Below are positions 1 to 12,399 of a stretch of DNA of 64,000 nt, one piece after another (position 1 is the first letter of the stretch; each line of letters begins with the position of its first letter). The position numbers were made by a program, and so were the translations under genes. The stretch is from Sabethes cyaneus (taxonomy: Eukaryota > Arthropoda > Insecta > Diptera > Culicidae), in the NCBI RefSeq assembly GCF_943734655.1, contig NC_071354.1:10324001-10388000 (forward strand), in the 5' to 3' direction. Under the pieces are notes generated by a model. It was not told the origin of the DNA. It was given only the letters and a program-made list of their open reading frames with translations, and did no database searches.

Positions 1-1774
1 TGGCGACGTACAAGAGAATGGTGTATTGAAGCGAAGAAAGACCCAAGTAACAATTTCAATTTTAAGGTGCACTTGAAGAGGTTTCCAGCATTTGCTGCTT
101 AAAACCGATCTCAAAACTTGTAATTCTACAAAACTGCGATAAAACAGTCATAAAACTTATAAGGCGAGGGAGGCCCACACTAAAGAAGGTTCTCAAGAAA
201 ATTTCCAAAGATCCTTTTAAAACTTGTAATTCTTATCGATATCTATTTATAATGACTTCCAAGAGTCGCTTGAAACAAAAAGAAAACCGCCGCAAGTGTT
301 GATGATTTTATGGTTGTCTCTTTAAAGAACACTCATACACGACACGGCAAGACATCATACACTTTCCACAGCCTTAAATGTTTTAAATTGACTAAGAGCT
401 ATAAGCTATAAGCATTCACAGATATTGCTATTTCGAAATGGGTGTAATGAAAATTGAAAATAAAAATGGTGATAAAAGCAGCTGCTTTGTTGCTCATAAA
501 TGAGAAATTTTTCATGCCACGCTCGGTTTGCCGATGTTTTGTGACATGAAAGTTAGAAAATTTTAACGCGCCAGTTATTTTTGCTAGATTATTGAAAAAT
601 TAAATTAATAAAAAAATTTAATGATTTCATGAAGAAGTTGATGGCTACCAAATTTTTGACTAATTGTGGCAAAAAGGCTTTTATATGTCTAAACATTTAT
701 TTAAAAAGATAAGATCACTAATGGTATTGCATAATACCATATTTAAAAGCGCCCATATGCAATTGACTACAATTTCAAAAGCAATCAAAATCGCCATTTT
801 TTCAATGGTTTTATCTAAATCAACCCGAAAGCGCTTAATAGACTAACATTTCTTGCACAAGACAAAGAAAAGTTTTCCAAGAGCGCGATAAGTTCATCAA
901 TACTTATTGTATTCTTGAAGAAGACAAGTTGCACTTGAATAAGAATTGTTTGAATTACTTGAGGGCATCAAGTTTTTGCAAGATAACCATTCTAGTATAA
1001 ACATAGAAAACATCAACGAAGTATCGACGTAACGTGTTGTTTGTGCTGTTTGTGCGGTTTGGACTGCACGACAGTTCCAAGCGTTTAATTTACACTCGGT
1101 ACAACTGTTTTTAAAAATTATGCTTCAACTGCTTCAGTGCCTTCAAACATTTTCCATTTGACATCTGACTTATGAACTCTATATTTAGTTTAAAAAATAC
1201 GAAAAGCTCTAGAGGAAACCCGCACTGCCTCTGGCAAATGCATTATTACCGACACTGTCCTTCCCCAGTTCAGTTAGTCCTGAGATCTTTATTGTTTTGT
1301 GATTTCGCTAATTGAAAGAGTTTTCAAAATATTACACAGATTTTCGCTTAATTTTCGTTTAAAAGATCTGTATTCTTCAATTTTCTGCAGGTTCAGACGC
1401 CCATTTTGACAGATCAGTTGTTTACGTTAGAATGTTCTTATGCAAGAGTATAATTTCTCTTTTAAGAGTATACGATTTCAAGAGAGTTTTATGGCAGTAT
1501 TGTTAAGATAAACGAGTCTTGCAGAAGAATGTCATAAGTTTTTTCAAAACTATTGTTAAGTTTTAAGGAGCGTCGTTTTTAAGCAAAAATGAAGTATCCT
1601 TTAAAACCCCTTATAAGGTGAATCACACTTATTGATAATTTAGTTTTATGGGTGATTCTTCAAGTCTCCTTCAGCCATACTCCAGAAATGTTAGTCAAAT
1701 AAGATAAAATTCACTTGAGGAGAAACATTAGAAAACCTAACAGACTTTAAAATGCTCTAAAACTTCTATAGGAA

Positions 1775-2116
1775 ATGAATAAGACCAATTTGCTATTGGA
1801 TTGTTACTTGGGGAACCGCGAACTCGCGCGTCTCTTCGGTGAACCTAGTATTCAGAAAGTGGCTAAAGCTGGAGAGATACGTTGGGCAGGAACTGTTGCT
1901 AGAATGCCGGACAAACTATCCTGTAAAAGTGGTTTTCGCATCGAATCTGGAAGGAACAAGACGAAGAGGGACGAACAGCGAACAATGTCGCAAGACCAGG
2001 TGAAGCGAAATCTGTCGAGCACTGCGTGCCCTCAGAATTGGAGACCAGCTACCATGGACCGAATTAGATGGAGGAATTACGTTATGCAGGCTAAAGTACA
2101 GCGAGAACATAAATGA
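1775..2116 (+). pseudogene. LINE ORF2 C-terminal fragment (RTE/R4-like, clade uncertain)
   Basis: The frame reads LFGEPSIQKVAKAGEIRWAG, TVARMPDKL, then a basic stretch, then NWRPATMDRIRWRNYVMQAK. The order GEPSIQKVxKAGxIRWxGxVARMP ... NWRxxxxDRxxWR is the C-terminal segment of a LINE polyprotein I recognise from mosquito genomes. The Gly-Arg-Arg linker is eroded and there is no RT, so it is a dead 5'-truncated copy. Other pieces of the same family lie at 18586-19150, 22290-22800, 24510-24860 and 48225-49485. Confidence 0.72.
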
Positions 2117-2968
2117 GCCCATATTGCTGCCTTGTAGTAGACCCGATTTGCTTGAGAATGGGAGGAAAGGTATGGCTCTGGTATAAAGTACACTGTTCAC
2201 TACTCGTTTTACATTTACCGAAGCGGACGGTTTACCGAGATTTACTATAGCTATTTGACTTTTAGCAATAGCCCGTGGTAGATCAACGGATCTCGGGGTT
2301 GCTCAAGGGACTTATTTCTTCCGCAGGCGATAGCCCGATTGGGGTCGCATTGAGTACTCTAAGTCTGAAGTCAGAATGGCTTGCTTTTTTATTTGAAGGG
2401 TTTGCTTTTATAGTTAAATTTTGGTGGAAAATATCGGTAATGCATATCGATATTTTCCTTATTCTAAATGCATTCTTAAAGCTAAAAAGAGATAGACTAC
2501 TGGGACAGAAAGATTCTTTGTTCGATACATTTGGTTCTGGAATTGTAATTCGAATGCTTACACCGAGTCACATAGGCCACCGACGGGTCGGAGAGCCAGC
2601 TCAGCAGAATGCGTGCACTTGTGAAGTGTATGCATGGCGCTGGTGCTTGCGTTCGGTGCCCGCCGTGTGTCTCAATACGGTCGGAGTTGTCTGTTTTGTT
2701 TTGCCTGTTGCATAATATTTATTTACATGATGATGTGCATGGCTAGGGTAGAGTACGGATGGTACACTGGTCGAAAAACGGAAACATGGCTGAACACCTC
2801 ATCGAAATTACTCAGCTTTCAAATTGTCTCTCGAGTGTGGGACATTCTAAAGTAGAAACTCTACTGGGTGATGGCGATTAATTTGTCCAGTCCTGCTTGA
2901 GTCATGCGCTGGATTGATAACCGACTTCGAAAGCCGACCAGAGGACGACTTGAACTTGGAGCAGTACG

Positions 2969-3152
2969 TCAAAGGCAAAGTCTTGACCCTACATTTCGAC
3001 GGAATTTGACATTCTGATTTTTTGTTTGACAGACTTCGTAGCCAACTCTTAAAGTACAGAACAACTACGGTGTTAGTACTGCGATTCTACTGATTTTACA
3101 TCGCTCCCAGTCGAGACTAACATAGGACAAATGGTTTGTTCGACCAGTGTTG
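2969..3152 (-). repeat. tRNA-derived SINE-like copy A
   Basis: Read on the minus strand this has the same order as the copies at 23600 and 33879: an anticodon-arm-like CTGGTCGAACAAACCA, a B-box-like GTTAGTCTCGACTGGG, a body with TTCTGTACTTTAAGAGTTGG and CTACGAAGTCTGT, and an end like AAGACTTTGCCTTTG (consensus AAGGCTTTGCTTTG). Diverged but collinear over about 180 bp. Confidence 0.62.
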
Positions 3153-3860
3153 CTCTTTGAGGCTTACCGGGAGCGCTCAGTGGAGAAAGCGTGTGGACAA
3201 GGGGTGTTCAGGTGGAGATGACGCGGCTGCCGCATACTGGAACACGATCGGTAAACGAAGAAGACGACGAAGGAGAAAAGCAAAGCTGCGAGTAAATCAC
3301 AGTTGCACAAGACATACTAGAATTAGCATCTAATCTGGAGCGATGAAAGTGGCAAACAGAGATGCAATGGATGTCATCAAGCTGAAGCGCGTTTCAGTGC
3401 TAATAAGAGGACACTTGCGATGAGTGTACTGTAATGAGGGATACAGCGTTTGATAAGAATGGTAGAGAAATCTGGTGCACGACAAGCACCATTGCAGCGT
3501 TGACTGGACATATCGACAACTGCGTTCGTATTTGCCACCGTGCGCTTGGGGCTTGGGCCCAGAGACCAGCATTGTGAGGAACATTTTGCAGAACCATTTG
3601 GGAGTTTGCTTGGAATTGCATGAGAGTGCTATTGAATCGGAATGTGACTACGAGAGAAGGATGGACCGAACGTCGTTCCCGAAAGCATCGTAATCGGGGT
3701 CTAGCATGGTGGAAGATCTAGTCCACACTGGCCTGTTGTGTGGATCGTTGTAAGAAGCGACACAAAGTGGAAAGCGCAGATAAGGAACTAAAACAATTAG
3801 TAAGAACATTAGATCAGTAAGTAAGATCAGTTGCAAATTGAAAATTCATTAAGCATTAGG

Positions 3861-4285
3861 GGCGTCGAATGGAAATTTTTCCCTCTTTGAGCACCGCATT
3901 TCAGAGGATGCTGGGGTGGCTGGTACGACCTGTGAAAACTGTACTTTGAGCAATACTACGGGAAACACATCCAACGGAGCTGATTTTACGAACAGCTTCG
4001 TGTGAGTAAGTGTAAAGCTACGTATCAACTACAGCTAAAGAGGAGCCGGAAGTGGCCGGAGAGTAAAAACTATGGCATATGGCATTAAATATGGCATTGG
4101 TGATCTAGTAATGATCGTAGATGAATCTCTCCATCGTGTAAATTGGCCGAAAGTTGTGGTGGAAAAGATTTTCCATGGAACAGATGGAAGGGTGAGGACA
4201 GTTTGCGTGGGAACATCGTGATCAGTGTACACGAGACCAGTTAGCAAAATAATACTACTGCAAGCAGCGGATTCCGTTTCTGACC
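3861..4285 (+). pseudogene. BEL/Pao retrotransposon integrase remnant
   Basis: The plus strand reads GVEWKFFPL-stop-APHF, then WLVRPVKTVL in a shifted frame, matching the BEL/Pao integrase block (WKFxPPxAPHFGGxWExxVRSVKxxL). Further on IGDLVMIVDESLHRVNWPK and HGTDGRVRTVCVGTS, ending VYTRPVSKIILLQA, match the C-terminal integrase/DUF segment that closes BEL pol. The part between is deleted and there are several stops and frameshifts. I find no LTRs. Confidence 0.68.
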
Positions 4286-5250
4286 CGTAGCTAACATTAT
4301 TCACACGAGTAATGCAAACGTGCCAAAGCCCGTAACCCTGGTTACCCTCGTAAAATAACAAATCAAAGCAATCGGAGGTAAAAGTTTTCATTGCTGCTAA
4401 CTAGAGCCTACAACCATAGTTTACGAGTCGAAAGCCACAGAGAAAATAATAGAATATGCCGATTACGATCCAGGCTCAGTTCGGTAAATCATCACGAAGG
4501 TGGGGACAACTATTCATGTGCTCGATTGAAGCTCCTGACAGAGGAGGAATCGTACAGTGGGCAAAATGATGCGAAAATGAAGCTTCTTGTCGCGTCGATG
4601 GTCAAGACACCGAACTATTCGTTCCTCGGTGAGCTTGGGTCGGAAGCTTACACCAGGAAACTGATAATCGGGACCTACTCAGAAGGTTGGAAGACGTATA
4701 AGTTCCTCGACTCGGCTTCCTAGGGGATGCATGATTCCTTGAGCTGTTCGCTGACGTGTACTAACTTTGGTCGATTGGACAGCGGCCAAAAGAGTGACTC
4801 GATTTTTGAAGATGCCCGATGCGTACGATAGTATTTCGGCGACGATACAGAAGGTCTTGTAGGATATTCTAAGTGACCGACGGGGCCGAACCCGTCGGTC
4901 TACTTCAGGATACGTATTTATGCCTGCAGAAGGTGCAGTGTCGTTGGATTGTAGACTGCAATACATGATGGCTAAAGAGAAGATCATTTCCACAACTATT
5001 TTCATAGAAACTTTCAATAAATTTAACAGAAGATTGCGACTGCATTCTTCAAGGCAGTCACTTGAGACCGTTTTTTCCTGCTATATGTAAATGATATGAA
5101 TCTGACCCTTAAAATCTGATGAAAAATTATGCAACGTAACCTATCACAACTGGATTTGGACACTTCACAGTTGTGAAGTGTGAGGGACTTCTGACCAGAG
5201 CAACCTACATATACAATTGTAATCATCAAAATATAGAAAAGAAAACTCAC

Positions 5251-8200
5251 CTTCTCAACGATGCACTGCAATCCGGACATAACACCGAAGTCCGGTGCCA
5301 GCTGGGGTGACTTGATCATGGCTTTCGGCTTGTAGATCATATCCTTGGTGTACTTCGAGCCCTGCATCTTGGTGACATCGTAACCGAACAGCCGCAACCA
5401 GGACTTCAGGTCGTTCATGTAGTTCATCGGTTCCTTACGGTTGATCGGATCGTTGTTGTGGAACCGATAGATGAACACATCCGTGTGTAGACGCATCTCG
5501 GTGGCCAACTGCTCCCAAGAGGGTGTCATCCATTGACCTACCGAAGTGTCATAGAGTCGCTTTTCCATGTAAACCAGTCGGGTGTTCGGATCTAGCAGAC
5601 CGCCGTGGAAATCGATCGGTACGAAGAAGTCTACATTGGAATCTTTGATGATTTTACCGAACGGAGTTCGGCGGATTTCCTTAACGATGTTACCGTTGAT
5701 GTCGAAGAATGCGATCGGTGATCCGTTCTGGTCGGTAGCTACGTAGTAGCGCTGTTCTCCGGTTTCCACTGCTACCAACATGTCACGATCGTCATACAAA
5801 AATCGGAATGTTCGAGATACTTTCGGATAGTGGATGTGCGTGATCAGCTCCGGTGAGTTAATGTTAGCGTAGAAGTACTGCGTCACGTTACCCTTCTCGT
5901 CGTGGCTGGCCACTAGACGACCCTGGTCATCGTAGAAATACCACGTCTGGAATCGATCCCGTTCCAGGGCATGAATCAGCTGTCCACGATTGTTGTAACG
6001 ATACTTCTGCTCACCTCGACGAACCACATAACCACGGGCATCGTAGCTGTTGAACTCCACATCGCCCACCTGTATAACGCGATCTCCCGTATCATAGCCC
6101 AGATTGGTCTTATCGCCCTGCTCCAGAATGCTGATGATGTTTCCATTCTCATCGTACAAATACTTCCACGAGTTGGTTCCGACAACTTCGCTCACATGAC
6201 CATCGGCATTGTAGTTGACCTTATCCAGCGAAGTTACTCGCCCAACCATCACCTTGTGGGTCTTGATTCTGTTTCTCAGGTCGTAGTCCAACTCCAATCG
6301 ATAAACATCGAACGATTTGATATTAATTAGCACGCTTTTAACCCGTCCATGTTCATCAAAATCGGTAATCGTGAAGAACTGCTTGGAAGTATCCTGAACA
6401 ACCGTCCTATTAAATGCATTCCTGGTAATCCTCAGATCACTGATGGCATCCAACGTTCCCAAGCTCTGCCCGTACTTGAACCGCATAATGGGCAAATCCT
6501 TCCCGTCGATATCCATCTCGATTCCGCTCAACCGTGCATTACCATCGTACTGATACTTGAAGTGCGCCGAAGCCAGCGCACTCTTCGAACCAAACATCAG
6601 CTTCTCGTCCTTCATCACACCGGCATGATACTTGAACTCCCTGCGCAGTTCAAAACCGGGCTCCAGCACATCGACCATCTTCACCAAACTGGTACTCTCC
6701 TGGTAGGTATACTGCGTCGAGGACAATCCCGCCAGCACCGTCTCCAAACGTCCTGCGTTATCATACACGAACGCCACCTTTCCGGACTGATGGGGGTGAA
6801 TCTTCGCCAAAATTTGCCCATCATCGTTGTACAGAATCTCGAACGGATGTCGGTTGATCGGCGAGAAGTACTGATACTTGAAGAAACCGAGCGAAGTTTG
6901 CAGCGAGAAGGCATGAATGTGACCTCTCGGGGTAGTTAGCGATTGCAGTGCACCGGCATCGTCGTACTGTAGTAGGTAATCCGATCGTCTGGGTGTTGTT
7001 ACCTTTAGTGGAAGGCTACTGATCATATCCTTGAAAGCGTACACGATTGAGCTTCCGTCGCCGTATTTGATTTCGTTTAAGCGTCCCGCTCGGTCGAAGG
7101 TGTATTCCTCCTTTAGGTTACCCCATTTCCAGGAAATTAGTCGGCCAAAACGATCGTACTCCAGATCAACGTCGGCATATTCGCCCGACTGCGGTCGGTA
7201 GGCGATCGGACGCGAGGACTTATCGTACGTTACATTGAGCAGTTCGGTTTTATCATCCACGGAAACGGTTATCGAGGAACTATCCTTTTCGTACTCGAAC
7301 GTTAGGAGGTTATCTCCGTTGACGCGCAGTTTTCGTCCAACCTGGGTAAGGGCACGGGAGTTCTTTCCCCGAACCGGAACGTGTCGAATGAAGTAACGCC
7401 ACTCGAAGCGATTCGAGAGGTCTCCGTTGATTTCGGTGCGCTGCTTCGATGGTACGGGGTAGCTTTCACCTAGCAGGGGGTCAATTTCGGCTAGCAGAAT
7501 GTAGGGTACGGATTCTACCGAGACTACGTTTCCCCAGGGGGATACACTGGTGGTTCCACCGTCTACTAGGACGGTTGTTTTGGTGGCGGCTTCGCCGACC
7601 CGGGAAACCACTGATGAACCTTGGATTAGCATGGAAACTTCACGTTGTGAGTTTTCGGTTACCTTTACGGTTGCTCCTTTGACGCTTAGATCGAAGCTCA
7701 GGTCGATTACTTTGCCCGTTGGGGTGACGGCCGACGTCAGTCGACCGAATTCGTCGTAGTTGTACACGTAGGAACGGCCCGTTGAGTCTAGTTTGGTTTT
7801 TAACAGCCCAGTTGGTCCGTGATAGTCAAACGTTACGTTGTAGTTGTCCGGTGTGCTCAGTTCGTGCAGCATCTTCATGCGGGTCATTCGAAGGCGACAC
7901 TTTTGACCTTTGGTGTTTTCGATGGAGTTAACCTGAGAGGTGTAGTCGCGCAGGAGGAATACCTTGTTGCCGGCGGCATCCGTGACGGTGCTGAGCTTAC
8001 CGTTGGAGGTGTTTACGTTGTACAGGAAGCTGTAGGTCGTTTCGCCGGTCATGATGTTCTTGGTGGCAATGTGCTGGCCGAATCGGTTGAAAACGTAGAT
8101 CTCCTGGGCGTTGGGAGCGTAGATTTCGTACTCTTTCGAGGTGCCTGCCTCCGGCAGACTGGAAATGACCGATCGGATGCGATAGTTGGCCTGATCGGCG

Positions 8201-10087
8201 ATGTGAACGTGCCCGTCCGGAGTGACGGTGATGGCCGAAATGGTGTTGAATTTGGCACTGATCGCCAGGTAGTGATCGGCTTCGTAGCAGTCGCATCCGC
8301 GCTCGAGACAGTTGCACTTGGATTCGGCACCGGCGTAGGCGGCGATCTTACCGTCCGTTCCGATCACTCGGATGCGGTTGATGCGCTGGGAATCGCTCTC
8401 GGCTACGTACAGATCGCCCGATGGAGCGAAGGCGATGCTTTGTGGCATGATTAGTGTGGCGTGAGCCGCCAGGTCGGAGTCGAAAGTCGCAGGAACGGCT
8501 GAAGCACAGTGCAGGGGGCGACCGGCGATCACTCGTACGCGACCGTCCGGGGTCATGCGAAGGATCATGTGATCGTCAATGATGTGTAGCGTGTCATCCA
8601 GAGGGTTGATCGTCAGTTCGGTTGGCCACCGGAGGTGCATTTCTTCGATTTTGAGCGTTCCTTCGCAGGGAACTGGCTTCCAGTGGGATTTGTGCATGTG
8701 ATTACCGATCAGAGTGCTGATCACGCCGTCACGATCGACCATACGGATGTTTGTACCGTCCGCGAAGTAGAGAACGTTATCGGATGAAATGGCTACTCCC
8801 TTCGGGTAGGCTAATTTGGCATCCCGGGCTAAGCCTCCGTCACCACAGTGGGCCTCGTCTCCGGGAAGGCAGCGTTCACCGCTGCCGACAACCGGTTCCC
8901 AGTTGTGTTCGGGATCGTGGGAATCGTCCTTGTTCTTAACCTTGATGATTTGATGCGATTCTGGGTCGGAGATATAGAGGGAACCATCCAGCGGACTCAG
9001 TGCCATGTGATAACGGTAGGAAACTCGAGTGGCATTCAGCTTTACAACGGTCTTCACTGTTCCATCGATCATGATTCGGCGAATGTAGTTGAAGTCTCCA
9101 ACGTACAAACTACCATCGGGGGCAGCCGCCAAAGCAACCGGAGCCAACAGTCTTTGCTTGGAAGCGACGCCATTGCAGTCGGGGCAGTCCAGCGGTCGTT
9201 GGTGTCCATCGCCCATGGTCGTTAGAATAACACGTGGCTTATGCTTCAAATAGATGTTGGAACCATCACCCTTCTGGAGGATACCTTCGTGGAAATTGTA
9301 CCGATGATGAATGTCCAAATTCCATCCACCGACTTCGGAAATGCTCATATCATGACCACTCAACTTGGTCGTCTGAACATCCCAAATAATATCCTTACAA
9401 TCCGTATATTGGTATCCAACTTTGACCACAGCCGTCGTAATTCCGTAAACTCTCTGCCGATAAATGTTCAATCGATTCCACGGATAGGTAAACTTGATAC
9501 CGGGATCTGCCTCGAAAACCCTCTCAAACAAAATGCCTTCGATGGTAATTCGAAGATGGATCAGTTTCAGCGTTTGCGGCACCGTATCCGGCGTAAGCTG
9601 GAGCTTGATGGTGGACAAATAACCGGCAGCTCGGCTGCTGTGGTAGACCAAATTCAACCCCGTACCGGGGATGGACAGCGATTCCTGCACAACCTGCGAC
9701 TCAGCCAAAATCGCACTACGATCCGGACAAGCACCCTGAAAACCGTGCTTCCAAGTAGCCAACACCACCGGTTTCATCGAGTCGTAATCATGCGAGAAGC
9801 AGGTATGCGGTGACCCCGTCTTTTCCTTATCATCCAGCGTGGACATCACAACCGTATCGATGATAACGACCTCGTTCCACGGAACCTGTACGATGCGGGT
9901 TTGCGGCCGGAACGGCGAGCGGCCGAACTGCAGCGTAATCGCACCTCCTCCGTTCACCATCAGATCGAACCAACCGTCGTCACGTGTCAGGGTGAATCCT
10001 TCCAGGGGGGTCGACGTGCTCACACGTACCCCTACCAGACCCATCTGTAGCGAGGTCACTACACGGCCTCGGATGACGGCAGATCGG
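5251..10087 (-). CDS. Ten-m: Teneurin giant exon: TTR-like, FN-plug, NHL propeller and YD shell
   Basis: A 4837-nt exon (1 nt + 1612 codons, phase 0 exit). Acceptor TTTTTTTCGACAG, donor GTGAGT; the frame read past 5251 is intron. About codons 1-85 (RSAVIRGRVV ... LTRDDGWFDLMVNGGG) form the TTR-like/Ig-like domain, 85-310 the FN-plug, 310-640 the NHL propeller (repeated PDGSLYVGDFNYIRRI-type blades), 650-1520 the YD-repeat shell (NYDEFGRLTSA, LEYDRFGRLISWKW, YRYNNRGQLIHA), closing with the Rhs-core-like RLVYMEKRLYDTSVGQWMTP and then GVMSGLQCIVEK. These domains mediate teneurin homophilic and latrophilin binding at synapses. The terminal antibiotic-binding/Tox-GHH part, about 200 residues in the family, must lie on exon(s) below position 1. 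From memory this segment is almost collinear with Drosophila Ten-m, hence the symbol. Confidence 0.93.
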
Positions 10088-11070
10088 CTGTCGAAAAAAA
10101 CGCAAAAAAAAACAAATTGAGTCTAATTGCAAAATAAATCTTTCCACAGCACAGTATCGTCCGAAATAATTATAAAATGCATTTCACTATCTCACTCACT
10201 CGGTGACCGACCGACCCTGGACCGACCGACTGACACCGGTGTGTGACCCGCTCAACTCACCATAAAACAAAATGGTGCAGTGGAGGCGACGGCGGCGCCG
10301 GCGACAGTGGCAGGTTGTTTCGGTACGATTCAACCGAGGAAAACACTGCTGTTCTACCAGAATTACCAACAAGAACACAAAAAAAACTGAAACAGCTACT
10401 ATACTGTACTAAATACCAGTTGGAGGAACACACAAATTTTCACACAATGGACACGGGGACAACAAATGGAACTACACGGAGATGAATGATGGATTTTCGT
10501 GATTTTTTTTTTCGTCGCTCGGCTCGTGAGCTCGACGATGCCTACTAGGATGTCCCCATATTTCAGCATTGGTTTTTGTGATTGAGAATGCTGGTGTAGG
10601 CGCACGGCACAAGCATTGCGGTGGGTGGGACGGGGACATTGGGACGGGGGGTTGCAGGTGATATATATTAAAAGCAGTTGCTGCACTTTTATGACAGCTA
10701 GCGAGAGAATGATGCACCCGTGAGGTTTATGTTTCCAATTCTGCGTTTTTTTTTTTGCTGCGCTTGTTCGGTTGAAAGCAGGCGGTGGTAACATGTGACA
10801 TTGCGAGCGGGCGAGCACACGGAATGGGACAAAATAAAATATGAATAAATCATGCATAAATAATAGTTAATTAGCGAAAAATGTTGATATGTTTCAATTT
10901 TTTTTTTCGCCAAAGCAAAAACACAAGCAGTCCTTGTCACGTGAAATTAAGTTGCTGCGTTCTGGTTCAACATGCGGAAATATTTATGACGAGCGAATTC
11001 AGTCAGGACACAGGACAGTGCGTCGACGGCTGCGATTGCAGTCTTTTTTTTTTTGCTGCTGCTGCTGCTA

Positions 11071-11102
<32 letters not shown>

Positions 11103-11245
11103 CTAGTTAGTTTCGATGACGCACAGCAGCAGGCGCTGACTGATTTGAGTGATGTCGGACTCGGGCGTTGTTTGACTGCTGCTGTTACCACACAGGATTG
11201 CTGTGTTTTTCATTATTTTTTTTCGCGTTTATAGTGAAAGCTTAT

Positions 11246-11491
11246 TGTGGTGGACGCTCATGATTGAAATGGTTCAGCGCGACGCGGATCGGTTATGCTG
11301 TATAAGCGTAAACGGACTGTACCGCGTCGAACGGTGACAATTATACGCTGACACAGCGCATAGCGTAAAACGTACGACACATAGCATAGGAAGAAATATT
11401 TCAGTACAATATAGTCGAGAACGACACGTTACGAGGACCACATCTAGTATTCTTACTCCAAACCGAACCGCCATATCCCAAGAATATTGCA
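11246..11491 (+). repeat. 5' LTR
   Basis: 246 bp, TGTGGTGGACGCTC... to ...AATATTGCA. It contains a TATAAG-like element near 11301 (TGTATAAGCG) that could serve the promoter. Identical to the 3' LTR. Short open frames inside it are not coding. Confidence 0.95.
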
Positions 11492-11507
11492 TGGCGATCC
11501 TCGCCAG
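11492..11507 (+). other. Primer-binding site, probably tRNA-Arg
   Basis: TGGCGATCCTCGCCAG starts immediately after the LTR's terminal CA. TGG matches the tRNA CCA end, and CGATCCT matches the acceptor end I recall for insect tRNA-Arg (ending AGGATCG before CCA); pairing would continue at GCCAG after a one-base bulge. The isoacceptor is an inference. Confidence 0.65.
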
Positions 11508-11734
11508 TATGCAGTGAAAGCGAGTTTCGATACGGTTAAATTTTCTGATTCACGCGTTGGAGATGCCCAAGTTAAAAAAAAGTGGTCGAGTTTTGTTCCG
11601 GAAGTTATAGTTTCAGAAATTGTGCAATGAAAAACGTCCTTGTTGGTTGCAAAGCGAAAAAGCACGCTTCGAACAGTGTTCTGGAAGAGACCACGTAATA
11701 CGTGAATCGTAGAGTGAAAAAAAAAAAAATTACA

Positions 11735-11947
11735 ATGGGATGGTTTAGTGCGGATGAAATCATCGCACCGGCCGCATCAAATAGCGTCATTGAACAGAAC
11801 CATACCGCACAAACAATTGCACTGTGCGTGATAGCAGCGTTGGCTGTAGGATACATTGTAGTGCGGATAGTAGCAAAACTGCACCGCCAACAGACAGAAA
11901 GTGTCGCCCAAAGAGCTATTAGTATGGCAAATTTGCCAAACGTGTAA
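11735..11947 (+). CDS. Small membrane-protein ORF in the retrotransposon leader
   Basis: A 70-codon ORF starting ATG GGA at 11735 (context ACAATGG, just after a run of A). The longer frame from 11702 has no ATG. The peptide begins MGWFSADEIIAPA, has a polar segment with QNHTAQT, one clear hydrophobic span (IALCVIAALAVGYIVVRIV) and a basic KLHRQQ continuation ending LPNV. It sits upstream of gag inside a structurally intact element. I do not recognise the family. It may be a genuine extra protein of this element or a fortuitous leader ORF; the well-formed membrane span and good start context favour the former. Confidence 0.5.
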   Translation: MGWFSADEIIAPAASNSVIEQNHTAQTIALCVIAALAVGYIVVRIVAKLHRQQTESVAQRAISMANLPNV

Positions 11948-12399
11948 GAAACTACCAAATGTTGTGATTCAAAATAAAAACAATTAAAACAATAAACAAT
12001 TGCTTTAAAAAACAAACGTATAAAAAAAAAAAAAAAAAAAAAAAAAGTGTAGTGCTGTCCCAAGTAGCTTCCACGTTGCATTCGTACATCGACATACATT
12101 CTACGGATAAAAGTGCTGATTCAGTTGTACAACTGGAAATGATTTCAATCAACCAGACGATGACTGCGAGAGAAAATTTCGTTCGATGATTCCAGCTTCG
12201 GATGGATGGAAAATTTCACACTAGCGAGATATGGGAAATTTCGGCTGCTGCGGGGAAAAAATGTCAAATGTGATGACCATAGAACATCTCAAATATAACC
12301 AGAGAAATAATTGGGAAGTATCCATTAGTAAAAAAAGAAGAATATAAATTACTTTACAAAAAAAAAAAAAAAAATTTTGTTTTAGGCACTATCACTGGA

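Larger units (their letters stand above)
1..5250 (-). other. Teneurin intron (partial) before the C-terminal exon(s)
   Basis: The donor GTGAGT at 5250 opens this intron and it runs off the left edge. Neither strand shows the conserved C-terminal teneurin segment, so the last exon(s) are outside. It holds decayed repeats listed separately (LINE C-terminus near 1.8-2.1 kb, SINE near 3.0 kb, BEL/Pao integrase near 3.9-4.3 kb). 1-1770, 2120-2960 and 4300-5240 show nothing I can identify; open frames there are short and lack motifs. Confidence 0.8.

Noticed and set aside
4679..5017. A 112-codon minus-strand frame as candidate teneurin C-terminal exon
   Set aside because: No resemblance to the conserved C-terminus and no suitable acceptor in phase 0 at its start.
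5971..10120. Plus-strand open frames opposite the giant teneurin exon
   Set aside because: Antisense shadows of a long coding exon; the minus frame has continuous family homology.
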